Assembly: GCF_032062135.1 (NCBI RefSeq)
Contig: NC_092862.1
Location: forward strand, 64,694,190-64,758,189
Source of the DNA: Pyxicephalus adspersus
Taxonomy: Eukaryota; Chordata; Amphibia; Anura; Pyxicephalidae
Direction of reading: 5' to 3'
Length of the DNA stretch: 64,000 bases
Below, in pieces: positions 1 through 11,355 of this stretch. The position numbers and the translations under genes were made by a program. Each line of letters begins with the position of its first letter. Within the stretch, counting starts at the first letter, position 1. Below the pieces are notes generated by a model, which worked only from the letters and a program-made list of their open reading frames with translations, searched no databases and was not told where the DNA came from.

Positions 1-50
1 CAACTTGATGGACTGAAAAGTCTTTTTTCAGTTTATGTAACTATGACTAT
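1..50 (+). mobile_element. 3' tail of a non-LTR retrotransposon (fragment)
   Basis: The first bases read as an AACTTGATGGACT block, then a T-run and a TATGTAACTATG end. The same layout closes the LINE-like tail at 51832-51885, where an AACTTGATG block is followed by T-rich sequence and a TATGTACC end. The rest of the element would lie before the window. The clade is not identified. Confidence 0.4.
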
Positions 51-240
51 GGCTAATCCTAAATTTTATGTAAAAATAAAGGACAATCACATATCACAGA
101 ACACTTACAGTCAAGTGTGAGCCCTCTGTAATGGAAAATATACCTGTTGATTCTACCAGAAACATTATGTGGATTTCACTCCCATTTACAAATTGATATT
201 TTTGATACAGTGTCATTTGGATAACAGGTTGCGTTGTCAC

Positions 241-554
241 CAGGGGTGTAGTCGTTAAAAAAGGAGGGGAATGGTATTCTCCATGGTGGGCGCGCATGCG
301 CATCATTGTTATGTAAACGTGCCTGCCCCATTACACCCCTGCCTATGTGTCACTCAAAGAGGAAGAAACTTCCCCCAGAGTGACGTCATGATATCAGAAC
401 CCACCCGTGTTCAGAGAGACAGCCCGCCCACCGCCCTGAGCCTGCAATTCAATATGGGAGACATGGTCCACAGCTAAGAGTGGGCACACTTGTCTATTCC
501 CGAAAAAAGTGAGGGCATGACGTTCCCACCCGTGCCCATCCCACTACACCCCTG
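241..554. mobile_element. hAT-type MITE with 8-bp target duplication
   Basis: The element starts CAGGGGTGTAGT and ends ACTACACCCCTG, so the termini are inverted repeats. It is flanked by GTTGTCAC at 233-240 and GTTGTCAG at 555-562, an 8-bp duplication with one mismatch. Terminal CAGGG...CCCTG with 8-bp duplications is the hAT signature. At 314 bp it has no coding capacity; the short open frames inside are chance. Confidence 0.8.
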
Positions 555-562
555 GTTGTCAG

Positions 563-1354
563 CCTGGCTTAGTCACTTAAGACTACATACCAGATTGATA
601 TGCAGTTGCAAGTACACTTCCATATTCAAAATGCTAGGGCACTTTAGCACACCACTTTGGGCAAACAGCAATTTCTAAAACATTTGTCTTGAGAAAGTCA
701 ATGCAGAAAGGGAAAACTGTCCATAAGAGCTTTGATCCTATGTAGCAATCATTTTCTGGAATTGGAAAATTAAAGTTTTCATATACTTTAAGAGTCCGCC
801 GAATTGCTTATGCAGTGTGTGAGGGTTGAAGACTGCAAAGTGAAGGTGAGAAATAAAGAGCTATTTATCTAGTTGTAGACAGAGAAACACCTGCAAATAA
901 CAGTGGAAATAGCTTTCAAATTGATTTTTGAAAAGGCTAATTTTCATTGGGTTGTGTAAATTATCCCAGCATCTTACAGCACTCCACATTCTGGGAAATA
1001 CAGTTTAAATCTAAACTGTACCCTTAACAAAATTTCATTTCATTCAGAGAAGCAGTCCTCTCTGTGTGAAAACCACAATTTCACACAAGCCTGTCAGATG
1101 ACAGCTGGAAGCCACCTTTAAAGCACAGGGGAGTTTTGTTTTGCTCTAACATATTTTTTAAATGTACGGTTGTAAAGTTCTAAACAGTGTTATTTCCAAA
1201 AGTTTTAGAGTCCCAGGTCAAACTATGTTGACTGAGTAATTGAAATTAATTTAATACATCTTATGGGAACAAATATAATATATTTCTGCAAACTTTAAAG
1301 TGTAAATAAAATTTAGTTTCTGACTTCAGTGGTTAAAATGTAGTCAGAGCTTTT
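563..1354. other. AT-rich sequence, nothing recognised
   Basis: No long open frame, terminal repeat or tandem array is seen here. Confidence 0.5.
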
Positions 1355-1637
1355 GTTTAAAGCAGAGCTAAAGTTCCACATACTCATGTGCCTTATTGCT
1401 TCCTTCTGCTGTCAAAATTACTGTGCTGCATATTGGTAGCCCAGATACCCAGTATATCCCAGCTTCCCCTCAGCTGCCAGGAGTAAATAAACTCCCACGC
1501 ACCTGCACTGGAATTACACCATCCTGCCCTGGCCAATCAAGATGGTTGAAGATCAAAAGAAGAAAAAGAAGAAGGAAAATGATGGGTACTACAGAACAGG
1601 AAGAGGTGATTATATATGGAGTTTAGTTCCACTTTAA
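1355..1637 (+). mobile_element. Interspersed repeat, copy 1 (second copy near 62150)
   Basis: This segment aligns along its length with 62150-62478. Shared blocks in the same order are a CAGCTTCCC-like block, a GGGATAAATGAAC-like block, and the block CCAATCAAGATGG followed by an AAGAT block. It ends TTTAGTTCCACTTTAAG and begins TTTAAAGCAGAGCTAAAGTTCC, an imperfect inverted relation that suggests a MITE. No coding region is present. Confidence 0.5.
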
Positions 1638-1800
1638 GATTTTCAGTGATATCCATGACTAGTAGCATACCTAGAATATTTTATACCCAGGGTAAATAAC
1701 TTTTAAAAAACTTCTTCCTCTAAAAACAAAATTATCTATAAAAGTAATCATAAGAAACAAAAGGTCATAGTCAGAAAAAAAAAACCCCAGTGAAAATTGT

Positions 1801-2310
1801 AGTGCCCCTTACATTAGTAGTCAGTGCAGTGGCCCACACATTGGTGGTCAGCATAACACATCTTTACAATGGTGGCCAGTGGTGAAGTGTCAGTATAGTG
1901 CTCCATTACATTGGTATCAGTATAATGTCTTCTTTTAAAGTTGGTCAGTAAGGCCCTGTTCACTATTGTTTGCTAATAGTAAACTGCCTCATTATACTGA
2001 TAGTTATTATAACACAACTTTACGTTGCCTGTCTTCTTAGGTTGCTTGCTAGTGGTAAAATGCCCCCCATACGCTGGTGGTCAGTAAGGTAGTGCTCCCT
2101 GTTGGTCAATGTATTTCCATTGTTACATTGGTGGTTATTGTAGTTCTCTTAAAACATTGGTGGTGAGGTTGGTACCTTCCATTACCTTGATAGTCAGCGT
2201 AATTCCTCCAGTACATTGGTGGTCAGAATGGTGCCTCTATGGCATCACAGGTCAATCAGAACTCCCTTTCACATTGGTGGTAGACGGTGCATTGCCCTGT
2301 TAATTAGTGT
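1801..2310. repeat. Degenerate minisatellite, unit about 40 bp
   Basis: The block ACATTGGTGGTCAG recurs roughly every 35-45 bases with a variable spacer containing AATGCC- or AGTGCTCC-like words. Many units carry substitutions and indels, so the array is old. It is non-coding; a 64-residue open frame inside it is just the repeat read through. Confidence 0.7.
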
Positions 2311-2893
2311 TAAAGTGGCCTTATTTGTTGATGTTAGTGGAAGTAACGTAGATTCTAGAGTAACGATAGAGTCTTAGTTGTTTACATTTATCAGGGAAGA
2401 GATGTCCTATATCCTATGCCACTAGCTTTGCTGAATGACTTCTATGGTTAAACTGTGCAGGTGCTGGAGGGCAGGACACCAATTAACCAAAATGCTTAGT
2501 GAACTTTCTGGCAGGGAACAACTGATGCTAATGTTCAGGAATGTGGAGTTTTTTTCCAATGATTTTTCAAAAAACATATTTTTAAAGTCCCTTTCAATTT
2601 CAAGTTCCACAGTTTAACACTTACAATATGAAAAAAAATCTTGAAAATGTGCTAACAAATCACTTTAAATTCCAGACCAATAACAGTGATTTTAAAGTTG
2701 AAAAGTGTTTAATTATTCTGTCAAACAGCAGAATGCTCTAAACTGATGTTGTGGCAGATCAATTAATCCACAGCTTGTTAAATTTCCTTCTCGGTGTTTA
2801 TGACAACTCCTGCTTTTCCCAAAGTTGTGTGCAAGTGTCTAGAGTACCCAGATGCTATTTTTACGTCTGCTTTCCATATGTTTTGGTTTTGCT
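2311..2893. other. AT-rich sequence, nothing recognised
   Basis: No gene or repeat family is recognised. Overlapping 60-residue open frames on both strands around 2430-2610 have no recognisable domain. Confidence 0.5.
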
Positions 2894-5308
2894 TTAACCT
2901 CCCTGGCAGTCTGATTATGTCAGTATTTTTTAGGTCAAAAGCGGTACATAGTTTTGCATGGAAATTTGTTGTTTAATATTGTAGGCCTGTAATTCTAAGG
3001 AATAACTCCCGAGTATGATAAAGTTAGAAACACAAATCATAAATTATCATATAATAAATAAATTTAAATAACTATAAAAATATTACAATAATATAATAAC
3101 AATAAATTTAATTGAATAATTTAATCAAATCAAAAACACTGACATTTGTCCAAACAAGGGTGTAATATTATTGTTAAATTAGTAGACACTGCATATTGGT
3201 CTAGTAGACATCCCGGGTATGATAAATTTTGAAACATGGGACTACACAAAGTCCGACGTCACAATCAGGACAGTAGAACCTGGTTTCCCTTCTGTTCTTC
3301 TTTCCACTGTCATCTCTCTTCGAGCAACAAACCACACACATCCTTGAAGAATGCCAGTCAGGCATTCTAGGTTGACAACAACATCCTGGTCTATTCACAG
3401 CCATTGATGGTGTTTGGTGGTTCACGAAAATACATTTGGAAACTTTCCAAATCAAGTCAGAATGACTCACAGGCTTGTTACTCTTTTGTTTAAAGAGAAT
3501 GTAAGCATTGCACAAGATAGTACTTCTTTTGCTGTTTCCTCATTGCTGGGTAGAATTGAATTGCTTGATCAGCTCTGTTGACACCTCCCATGGAGTTTTT
3601 GTAGTCTATCACTACTTGTGGCTTCATGATTTCTTTACCACCTTTTGTTCATACCATAAGAGTGGAAGCATTATTGACTGTACTCATTTACCACACATCT
3701 TTCTTGTCACGCCATCACAGGGCCATCCTTTTGCCTTTCATCAGGCAACCATTTCTCCAGTTTTCAGCTTCTTGTTTCCAAACATTGATGGCATGTTGCG
3801 CCGGTTAGCCCTAACGGTTCCATAGAAGGAACTCATAAAGTTCAGAAGTATAAAACTTGTTGGTTGTGACACAATAGGCCTGATTTAGCAATGGCTCAAT
3901 GAGTGAGAGAACAGAAGATGCTGCCATTCCATAGTTGCTGTATTTTGGATTAACTGTTGTTCAGTTGTTTTTGTTTTCAAGTGTATAGGACTGATTTCCA
4001 AATTTAGCCAGTTGACGATTCGCACAGCATGTAGGATTTTATGCCAAATCATGCTCTCTTTGATGCAATGTATTGCACCCAGCTGAGCCTCCCCTTGTAG
4101 GCCATTGGACTTTCATCTATGCTGATGTCTCTTTCTGCCACATAGGTCTGTTGGATTTTTTTTAGAATCATTTGAGATACTTACCAAATTTTCTTGAGTT
4201 TTGGTGCAGGCTGAGTAGTTACATCAAACTCTTTCTTGTTTGCAAAGTGTAAAAATGTAATGATCAGGGTAAATCTGTACTCTGACATGATGACTGTTCC
4301 AAAGAATATAGTGGCAAATATTTTTTTGGTAGACCAATACCACTTCTGCAGGGGTTTACCCACCACTCCCTAAAGTATCACTAAGCCCAGAAATAGCCAA
4401 ATGTCAACTTTGGTCACTTTCTGCCTCTTGCAAACCTCCTCTGTGAAGAAGCTAATTGTTGTTTACTGTAATTGTTGGTCTCAGCAACTATTTTTTCAAT
4501 ACCCTCATCAGTCAGAAACAATTGTAGGTATGCCAAGGGTTCAGCATCTTTTTTCATAAAAGGTGCTCCAGTAAATGGGAATTTTGGGGGCACTGCCTGA
4601 GCCTTACCAAGGTCAATAGAGCACCAAGTTGGCACATCACTGACCTCAAGCTTAGATTCGTCGCTGTGTTCACTTTCACTGTCTGATGACAAGTTTCCTG
4701 GTGAATCACTATCGCTTAATTACACAAGTGATTCTAAATCACTATCGCTGTTTTCTAGCTTTTGGAAAACAGCTTTTCTGCTAGAGGGACGCCTTTTGGA
4801 AGCCATGGATGCGGTCAAGTTTCCAGTCAGATGTCAGGGACATGTTCAAGGTCAGAGATGTTTTCAAATGTGGAAATGAGGAAAAAGTCAAGAACAAGTT
4901 TAGTCAAAGATCAGACAAAGGTTAGGGCTAGTAGTGGACAAACATTAAGTCAGGGCACTGGACAAAGCTGTTGGATGCACTAACAGGAAAAACTTTTGGA
5001 TTTATTTTTTATCACTTTATTACTGTAATCATTGTGTGAAAAGCAGATTACAATGTAACCTGCTTTTAAATTTCCCACCAGGCCACTCCTCCCCAGCATA
5101 CCGATGCTTCACAGATAACATTGATCACATCAGGGATGTGATGCCAGGGGACACAGAAGCCGGCCAGGCATCGTTGGAGGACGTCGTTGGATTGTGGGGA
5201 GCAGGGAGGAATTTTAAAATGCTGCCCTAAATGTGGCTTGGGGTTACTGCTTTTGGTACTTAAAATTCACCCCGAGCCACACTCAGGAATACCACCAGGG
5301 GGGTTTAA
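2894..5308 (-). mobile_element. piggyBac transposon, near full length, inactivated
   Basis: The element is bounded by TTAA at 2894-2897 and 5305-5308, the piggyBac target duplication. Its left end reads CCTCCCTGGCAGT; its right end, read on the minus strand, is CCCCCCTGGTGGT, so the tips are imperfect inverted repeats. At about 2.4 kb it is the size of a transposase-bearing piggyBac, and the minus strand holds a decayed transposase gene (3201-4806). The terminal 70-130 bases at both ends match those of the short MITE at 10890-11355, including the AAAGC(A/G)GTACAT block on one side and the AAAAGCAGTAACCC block on the other. This supports a source-type relation between this lineage and the MITEs in the window. 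Confidence 0.85.
3201..4806 (-). pseudogene. piggyBac transposase pseudogene
   Basis: A minus-strand gene for a piggyBac-type cut-and-paste transposase. The likely start codon is at 4806, beginning MASKRRPSSRKAV. An in-frame TAA follows after 28 codons, then an acidic N-terminus rich in SDSES. The next blocks, in several frames, are: a region with KPLQKWYWSTKKIF near 4350, the block ISIDESPMAYKGRLSW with the first catalytic aspartate near 4110, the block VTTNKFYTS near 3860 where the family has an aspartate before FYTS, MGGVNRADQ near 3570, and a C-terminal cysteine-rich zinc-binding tail (CVVCCSKR, then CPDC) at 3230-3350. Multiple frameshifts and stops break the frame, so it cannot be active. 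An intact copy would be about 550-600 residues. Family assignment is firm. Confidence 0.88.
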
Positions 5309-6391
5309 TTAATTTGTGGCACAATGAGCCTTAGCAATGAATTACTAATTTTGTAAAATGAAGAGATATTTATTTTCCATCTAGCCATAATGGATCAAAC
5401 CAACATGTCATATATGACATGTGAATATCAAAGCAAAGTGGCCTTGAAGTGGATTGGGAAAACTAAAAAAATACATGTATGACACAGTCTGTGGCTGGTA
5501 ATAACAAAGCACTTTTAGTGTTTCTTGTATTACCTTAGTTATAAATATTACCTTAGTTATAATCTAATCTGCTCTAAAAAATAGTAGCTGGAGTTAGGAT
5601 TTACTTTAATAAATAAATTAGGTAAATTTCATCCAAAGGTAGACATTTATCATACATTTTTTCTCTATTTTATTTTTCACACGCTTGTTTAATAATTGAT
5701 TCTAGTAATATGGCTAGTAACACAAAAGTTTTGATAACGATATTGATTAACCAGTTAACAAAAAAACAACCTGATAATTTTGCAGTCAACATTCTGCCCA
5801 ATAATTGATGCTGAAAAGTAATTATGACCCAAATTTTTTCAATGCTATATTCTACTCAATTAACATTATTACATAGTGTAGAAAATCCAACTAGTCTACC
5901 TAATACTACCTTTTCCACAAGCTGACATCTTGTTTTTCATGAATGGCACGTAGACACCCTAGGACAGGAAGTTGTGTTATTGGCCCATTCACCAGAGGAA
6001 TATATAGGCAAAAAATACAAAGAAAGAAAAAAATGACTGGTAATCCGAAATATGTTAAATTTTGTTCACGGGTTTGGATACGCTTTAAATCAAAACCTCA
6101 ATCTACTTTTTGTTTTAAAGGAAAATCAACATTTCAGTTCTTTCATTGGGAGATCAAGGTAAAGTTCAGTATGGTTGACATTTTTGAACCTTAGAACTTA
6201 AATAAATTCAAAATATTAGTTCTGAATACCTATATATCTAAAATAGGCAAGCTAAATAAAGATAGAATTTTGTATGGATGGAGGAAGATTCTGTTCAATT
6301 AAACATAAACCTGACACCAAAATATTGCAGTGGTCATACTTTCGTATAAAGGTCATTGCTCTAAACATTGCCAGATCAGTTAATATTGAAA
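5309..6391. other. AT-rich sequence, nothing recognised
   Basis: No domain, terminal repeat or tandem array is recognised. The 83-residue plus-strand open frame at 5943-6194 has no known motif and is probably chance. Confidence 0.45.
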
Positions 6392-6598
6392 GGTCTATTT
6401 ATAAATGTTTTCTCCCAGGATTTACTCGGCTTCTACCTAAAATGTACACTTTTCTCACATCAGCTTCAATTAGAGGAATGTAAGAATCAAAAGTAAAAGT
6501 AGTTTACACATTTAAATTAAAAAATGTGCAAATTCTTGGTAAATAAATGCTGGGTGAAGCTTTGGGTGAAAGCTGGGTAAAACATTAATAAATAGACC
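6392..6598. mobile_element. Foldback MITE (GGGGTCTATTTAT family)
   Basis: The left end reads GGTCTATTTATAAATGTTTT followed by CCCAG. The right end is its imperfect reverse complement (CTGGGTAAAACATTAATAAATAGACCCC). The hairpin-like structure and lack of coding capacity fit a MITE. Related ends occur at 15709-15832 and about 61840-61994. Confidence 0.6.
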
Positions 6599-6602
6599 CC
6601 AT

Positions 6603-7461
6603 AGCATCTCACACAGTAAATCCTGAGTGTGACTTTACATGCAAAAAGCGGTAATCCCGAGTCACATTCAGGGTCACTTTTAAATAAAAAAAAAAAGACG
6701 TACCTTGCTCCGTCGCTGTCCCCTGGTATTCCGCTGGTCCCTGCAGGTCCTAGGGACATGTCCCTTGACCTACTTTGATCTCCAGCCGCGAAGTGCAGAG
6801 CCGAGATCTATGGGGTTTCCCGGTGACGTCAGTACATGTGTCGGTGCGGGCGGCAGGATCGGCAGGAAATTCAAATAATTTTGTATTGGATTCAATACAA
6901 GGTAGCTGTATTGAGTCCAATACAAAGAAATTTTCATATATTATATATATAATATATATGCTACTATACAGTTACATTACATGTTTAAATATTTTGTTTA
7001 GTTTATTTTTTAACAGATTTTTGTATTTTGTTATTTAAAGTTATTTAAATAGCAAACAAAAACTTTTTAAAAAACTTTAAATAATTTAAACTTATTTAAA
7101 GTTTATTATTAAAACTCTTACCTGTTCCCACGTTCCAGCGGCATCCTCCAGTAGTGCCTGTGGTGTCCTCCAGCGATGTCTGCAGCGTCCTTCAGCGATG
7201 CCCGGCATCTGCTTGGGCTGGCCGGCATCACCAGGCTACACAGATGCCGGTGGGCATCTGCGTTCCTAGCGTGTGAAGGTTGGGGATGTGAGGCCAGGGG
7301 AAGCAGATGCCATCCAGGCATCTGCTCGTGAGCCTTAGGCTGGAGGGGGGGGCGTGGGGTTGGAGGCGGGACTGGGCAGGAAATTAAAAATTATGAGTAT
7401 TTTTAAATGTACCACTTTTACACTCAAAAATGGATGTTATTAATACCGCCAAGGAGGTTAA
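6603..7461. mobile_element. Chimeric piggyBac MITE, left tip lost
   Basis: The right end is intact: on the minus strand it reads TTAACCTCCTTGGCGGT, with TTAA at 7458-7461. On the left the CCTCCCTGG tip has decayed, but the subterminal GAGTGTGAC and AAAAAGCGGTAATCCCGAG blocks remain at 6620-6665. The left half carries the TTGTATTG(G/C)ATTCAATACAA palindromes of the family seen at 32725 and 54609. The right half (from about 7120) matches the GTTCCCACGTTCCAGC...GCATCTGC body of the 10890 family. It therefore joins two subfamilies. Confidence 0.65.
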
Positions 7462-8021
7462 TTGACCCGAAAGAAAGAAACATTTTACATTGAACTGTGT
7501 TGCTAAGTGTAAAATAAAAGCAATTTTGGTAGGAGGAATTAGAGTCCTCTATTGCAGAAGAAAATTGTATGTCTCTTTGTTCTTGTAAAAATTTCATTTG
7601 TGAAGTTCATTTTTTTATAGGTTTGTTTACCTACTTTTAATTCGCTGTTTTTATCCTCTTAATAGGCATTAAATGTAATAATTTTTGATATTCCAAGGAA
7701 GGTTTTTCGAATTATCAATGTTCCTATAATTTAGTTGTTTAACTGAAGAGCTTACAAAAAGGTTCACACAAGGTAACATAATTTTGGTCGTCTAACTTAT
7801 TGATATTGTAGTTAGAGTAATTAAGTACAAGTTAAGTACAAGTTGTACTTAAGTATCAAGTAATCTTACTGTACAACTAGTATTTAATATTTTTGATGAT
7901 GTTTATTGTTTGATTTGTCCTGTGTACATGAAGAAAGGGGGTCCAAAAGAAATCAGAGCCCCCAGACCTCACGTGCTGAACTTCACATGAAATGGAAAGT
8001 TAGAGTCTTTGTTGTGAAAAT
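7462..8021. other. AT-rich sequence with a short perfect palindrome
   Basis: No gene or known repeat. A 21-base palindrome lies at 7832-7852, with 10-base arms TTAAGTACAA and TTGTACTTAA around one G. Confidence 0.5.
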
Positions 8022-8029
8022 CTTTATAG

Positions 8030-8540
8030 CAGGCATGTCCAAGGTCCAGCCCAGGGGCCAATTGTGGCCCGTGTTTAGATTTCCACCTGCCGGCAGCCTC
8101 TGTCATAAAATCAATATTATGCAGCCCACCAGCACTGTTGACCACAGTATAAAATACAAGAGTACAAAAAAGCTCTTTTATAGTTCATTAGAGTTGATCA
8201 ACCGCCTTGCATTTATCATCCTGCTACTCGGCGGGCATAATTGGCAGGACTGGAGTCCCCATATGTGCACAGGGAGTCCTCCAACTTCATTATAGTGGGC
8301 ATAAGCTGTGGGGACCCGCACAGACCACGCCCACTCTGATTCCATGCTCTGCACGGAGCCCGCACTGACATCGGACTCTGTGCACAGGAAATCCCTCACA
8401 TCACCCTGGTGGGCGTGTGCTGTGTGGGACCCACACAGACCACGCCCACACTAACCCTGAGTACGTGCTGAATGGTTGGCCCCCACACAATTTCACCTCA
8501 CCAAATCTGGCTCTCTTTGCAAAAAGTTTGGACACCCCTG
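8030..8540. mobile_element. hAT-type MITE with 8-bp target duplication
   Basis: The element begins CAGGCATGTCCAA and ends TTGGACACCCCTG, imperfect inverted repeats of the hAT type. It is flanked by CTTTATAG at 8022-8029 and CTTTAGAG at 8541-8548, one mismatch in eight. The interior has two copies of a GC-richer unit of about 70 bases (8266-8335 and 8382-8453), each ending in CACAGACCACGCCCAC. It is non-coding; open frames of 73-129 residues crossing it have no recognisable domain. Confidence 0.85.
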
Positions 8541-8548
8541 CTTTAGAG

Positions 8549-10332
8549 TCTTTGTAAATCTTTAAGAATAAATAACTTTGCACTAAAAGCGAGGACTTTT
8601 TTAAAGCTTTTCTAATGTTTGTTAAGAATATATACATATTTTAAAGCCCATAGTCTGGGCACAGGTACACTTTAACGCTTTTTGCACTTCTTGCTTTACA
8701 AATGTTAACAAATAGTTTCAAACTTGAATTTATTTTAGCAATTTTACAAAGACTAATGTTGCCAACATAATACTAACTATCACAGAAAATCTTGTGTAAC
8801 AATTACCCCCTGTGGCCAATGCTTGTAAAGTTATTAGCATATTTAGTCTTTTTTATTTCACCATCTGAACAGCTGTCACCAGAAAAGGTGTAAAACATCC
8901 ACCTCCACCCCCTCTCCTTTGTTGTAGTGACAACTGTAAAATGTTGGCTTTTTTTCTTACTTTCTGTTTAAGTGTTGGTCACCAGAAGAAATAAAGAGGT
9001 CAAATCTTCCTAAGGACAAAGCAATAAAAAACCTAACAATAGGCCTGACTGTTTCCACCCTATCCAAAAAAAATAATAGCTTTAACTACTATTTATTATA
9101 GTTGTTTTTAGACACATTTTACAATTGTATTTTACTTGCATTTGTCTTTCATGAATCATGCAGTTGAAGCCCTAACATGTTTGTTATTTATACTAAAAAT
9201 AGCTCTCAATTCTGATATGACTGATATAAAAGACTTCATTATTAAAATAGATGAGTCAGAATGCATTTGTTGTAATTATTGCAACTGTCTAAAAGGTATA
9301 ATAAGTTTAGGTATAATAAAAAGTATAATAAAAAACATAACTTTTTAGTTAAAGTGGTCAAAGGGTTTGTCAGGTAGTTATTTCTCTCCTATTAGGGAGA
9401 TTTTATGTTCGGATCATCAGTTTTACTGGAATTAACAGTAAAGGTAAATCCAAAATTTAGAGGTACCAACAGAAGAGGAATAAAGAAGAATTTGGGGATT
9501 TGTTTCCATGACAGCTTTCTAGCAGTGGATTTTCCTCATATTGGACAAATATCCTCTACTTCCTGGTAAATCTAAAAGAGCAGAAAATAAATGTTCCTAA
9601 CTAGACACAGATGACAAAAAGAGTACAGTGGTTTTAACATTCCCCTACTATATCCAGAATTTAGGACATGTTTTTGCTTTATATATATGTTTAATAATTT
9701 GCTTTTGACAATTTTCATGTTTACAAGCTTGTATTTTATTTATTTTTATATTGGATTAAATAGTTTTTAGGCAACAGTTTAATGCTCAGGCCAATTCTCC
9801 CATCTCTCTGTTAGCAAGTGGTAATCTATCAGTCACTAAGGAGAGCATTGTTTTTGATGAGTCAGCAGACTCACAGACGACTGTTGTTAGGGCTAGAACA
9901 CATGAGCATTCCTCCGTTGCCTATTTTGCTCTTGATTGATCCAAACTTCATTCCAAACATTAATTAAACAGTAAAAAAAAATCCTAAAACACGTTAAACG
10001 TGTACAAGATTCAGTTCCCCTGATCATTTTTCTCACATAGCTAATAATTGAAATTCAATCAGATGTACTCAATTGTTTATATGCACAAAACTTGTGATCT
10101 TTTGATTGCGACTGTCTGACACTGTATATGTTTATAAGCAGAACATGTATATGTAATAAATATGTTTGCCCTTGTGTTTATATATACAAATTATACATAG
10201 GAATAGGGCTTTAAAATCATTAGCAATTAATATTTCATTCAATGCTACCTTGACAGGAAACAGTGTCAGTTCAAATTTACCTGTTTTAATATACCTTTGG
10301 GAAAAGACTGACAAGCCATTACAATGCAACCT
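8549..10332. other. AT-rich sequence, nothing recognised
   Basis: About 1.8 kb without a recognised gene or mobile element. Short homopolymer runs only. Confidence 0.45.
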
Positions 10333-10403
10333 ATCTGGATCTCCTAGGTTCCCCGATGTCAGTCTATATTCTCCAGTCTTGGAGAGCTTTATTAAATTAG
10401 GCC
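10333..10403. mobile_element. Half copy of the 225-bp foldback MITE
   Basis: Only the right half is present: CTGGAT, CCTAGGTTC, a CTCCAGTCTTGGAGAGCTTT block, and ATTAAATTAGGCC. It matches the right ends of the copies at 31089, 49401 and 51198. The left half is missing or unrecognisable. Confidence 0.6.
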
Positions 10404-10889
10404 ATAGATATTTAAATTTTTAAGCATACACATAATAAATTAAGATCATCAGCTTTTAAAATCAGACACTGTGAACAGCTTTATAGTAGGAGGATATTCA
10501 CCTCTAATATTATGATTGGACATTGATTTATACTATATTTTAGAAAAATCTGCCATCTGAATAATTTTTCCCTATAAATATAAGATTAATTATCTGTGAA
10601 ATAATGAAACTCCTCTTGAAGGGGCAGAATATATAGCAGGATTTAGCAGACTATTCTATAGACAGTTGGTAATATCCACCGTGCCACGGCTTAGCTCCCT
10701 TAAACACAAAAATGACATGTGCATTATTACTATAGGTGATATTAAACTGTGAGATATTTACATGGTTTGTTTAGACTGTGAACATAATACATCTTGTCGT
10801 GAGTCTGGATAGCTTGAAAAATAAAAATATACAGTCTTTTATATATGTAATAATGAAACAGTCAGGTTTCAATTATTTACCTCTTTCAA
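10404..10889. other. AT-rich sequence, nothing recognised
   Basis: No gene or repeat family recognised. Confidence 0.45.
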
Positions 10890-11355
10890 TTAACCTCCCT
10901 GGAGGTATTCCCGAGTGTGGCACAGGGTTAATGTTCAGTGCCAAAAGCAGTAACCCTGAGCCACACTCGGGGTGGAATTGTCAGGGAGTTTCAAAGTCCT
11001 ACCTGGTTCCCACGTTCCAGCAGCGTCCTATAAAAGTGCCCGCGGCATCCTCCAGCGATGCCTGCTTTGTCCTCCAGTGATGCCCGGCATCTTCTTCTCC
11101 TGGCGAAGCCGGCCAGGCATCTGCGTAACCTGGCGATGCCTGGCGGGCATTTGCATCCCCGGCGTGTGAACGCTGGGGACACTAGGCCAGGGAAGCAGAT
11201 GCTGGCCGGGCATCTGCTCGCGAGTGTGTGGCTGGAGGGTGGGACCGTTGGGCTGGTAGGCGGGACCAGGCGGGAAATTTGAAATACTAAGTATTTTTAA
11301 ATGTACTGCTTTTACAACTAAAAATACTTAGTATTCATACTGCCAGGGAGGTTAA
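10890..11355. mobile_element. Intact piggyBac MITE (466 bp)
   Basis: Bounded by TTAA at 10890-10893 and 11352-11355, with tips CCTCCCTGGAGGT and, on the minus strand, CCTCCCTGGCAGT. Both subterminal regions match the transposase-bearing element at 2894-5308 taken in reverse orientation. The GC-rich core contains repeated GATGCC and GGCATCTGC words, and shares the body of the right half of 6603-7461. It has no coding capacity; the open frames inside are this repeat read in several frames. Confidence 0.85.

Noticed and set aside
7906..8295. 129-residue plus-strand frame
   Set aside because: It crosses the left border of the hAT MITE, so it mixes unrelated sequences.
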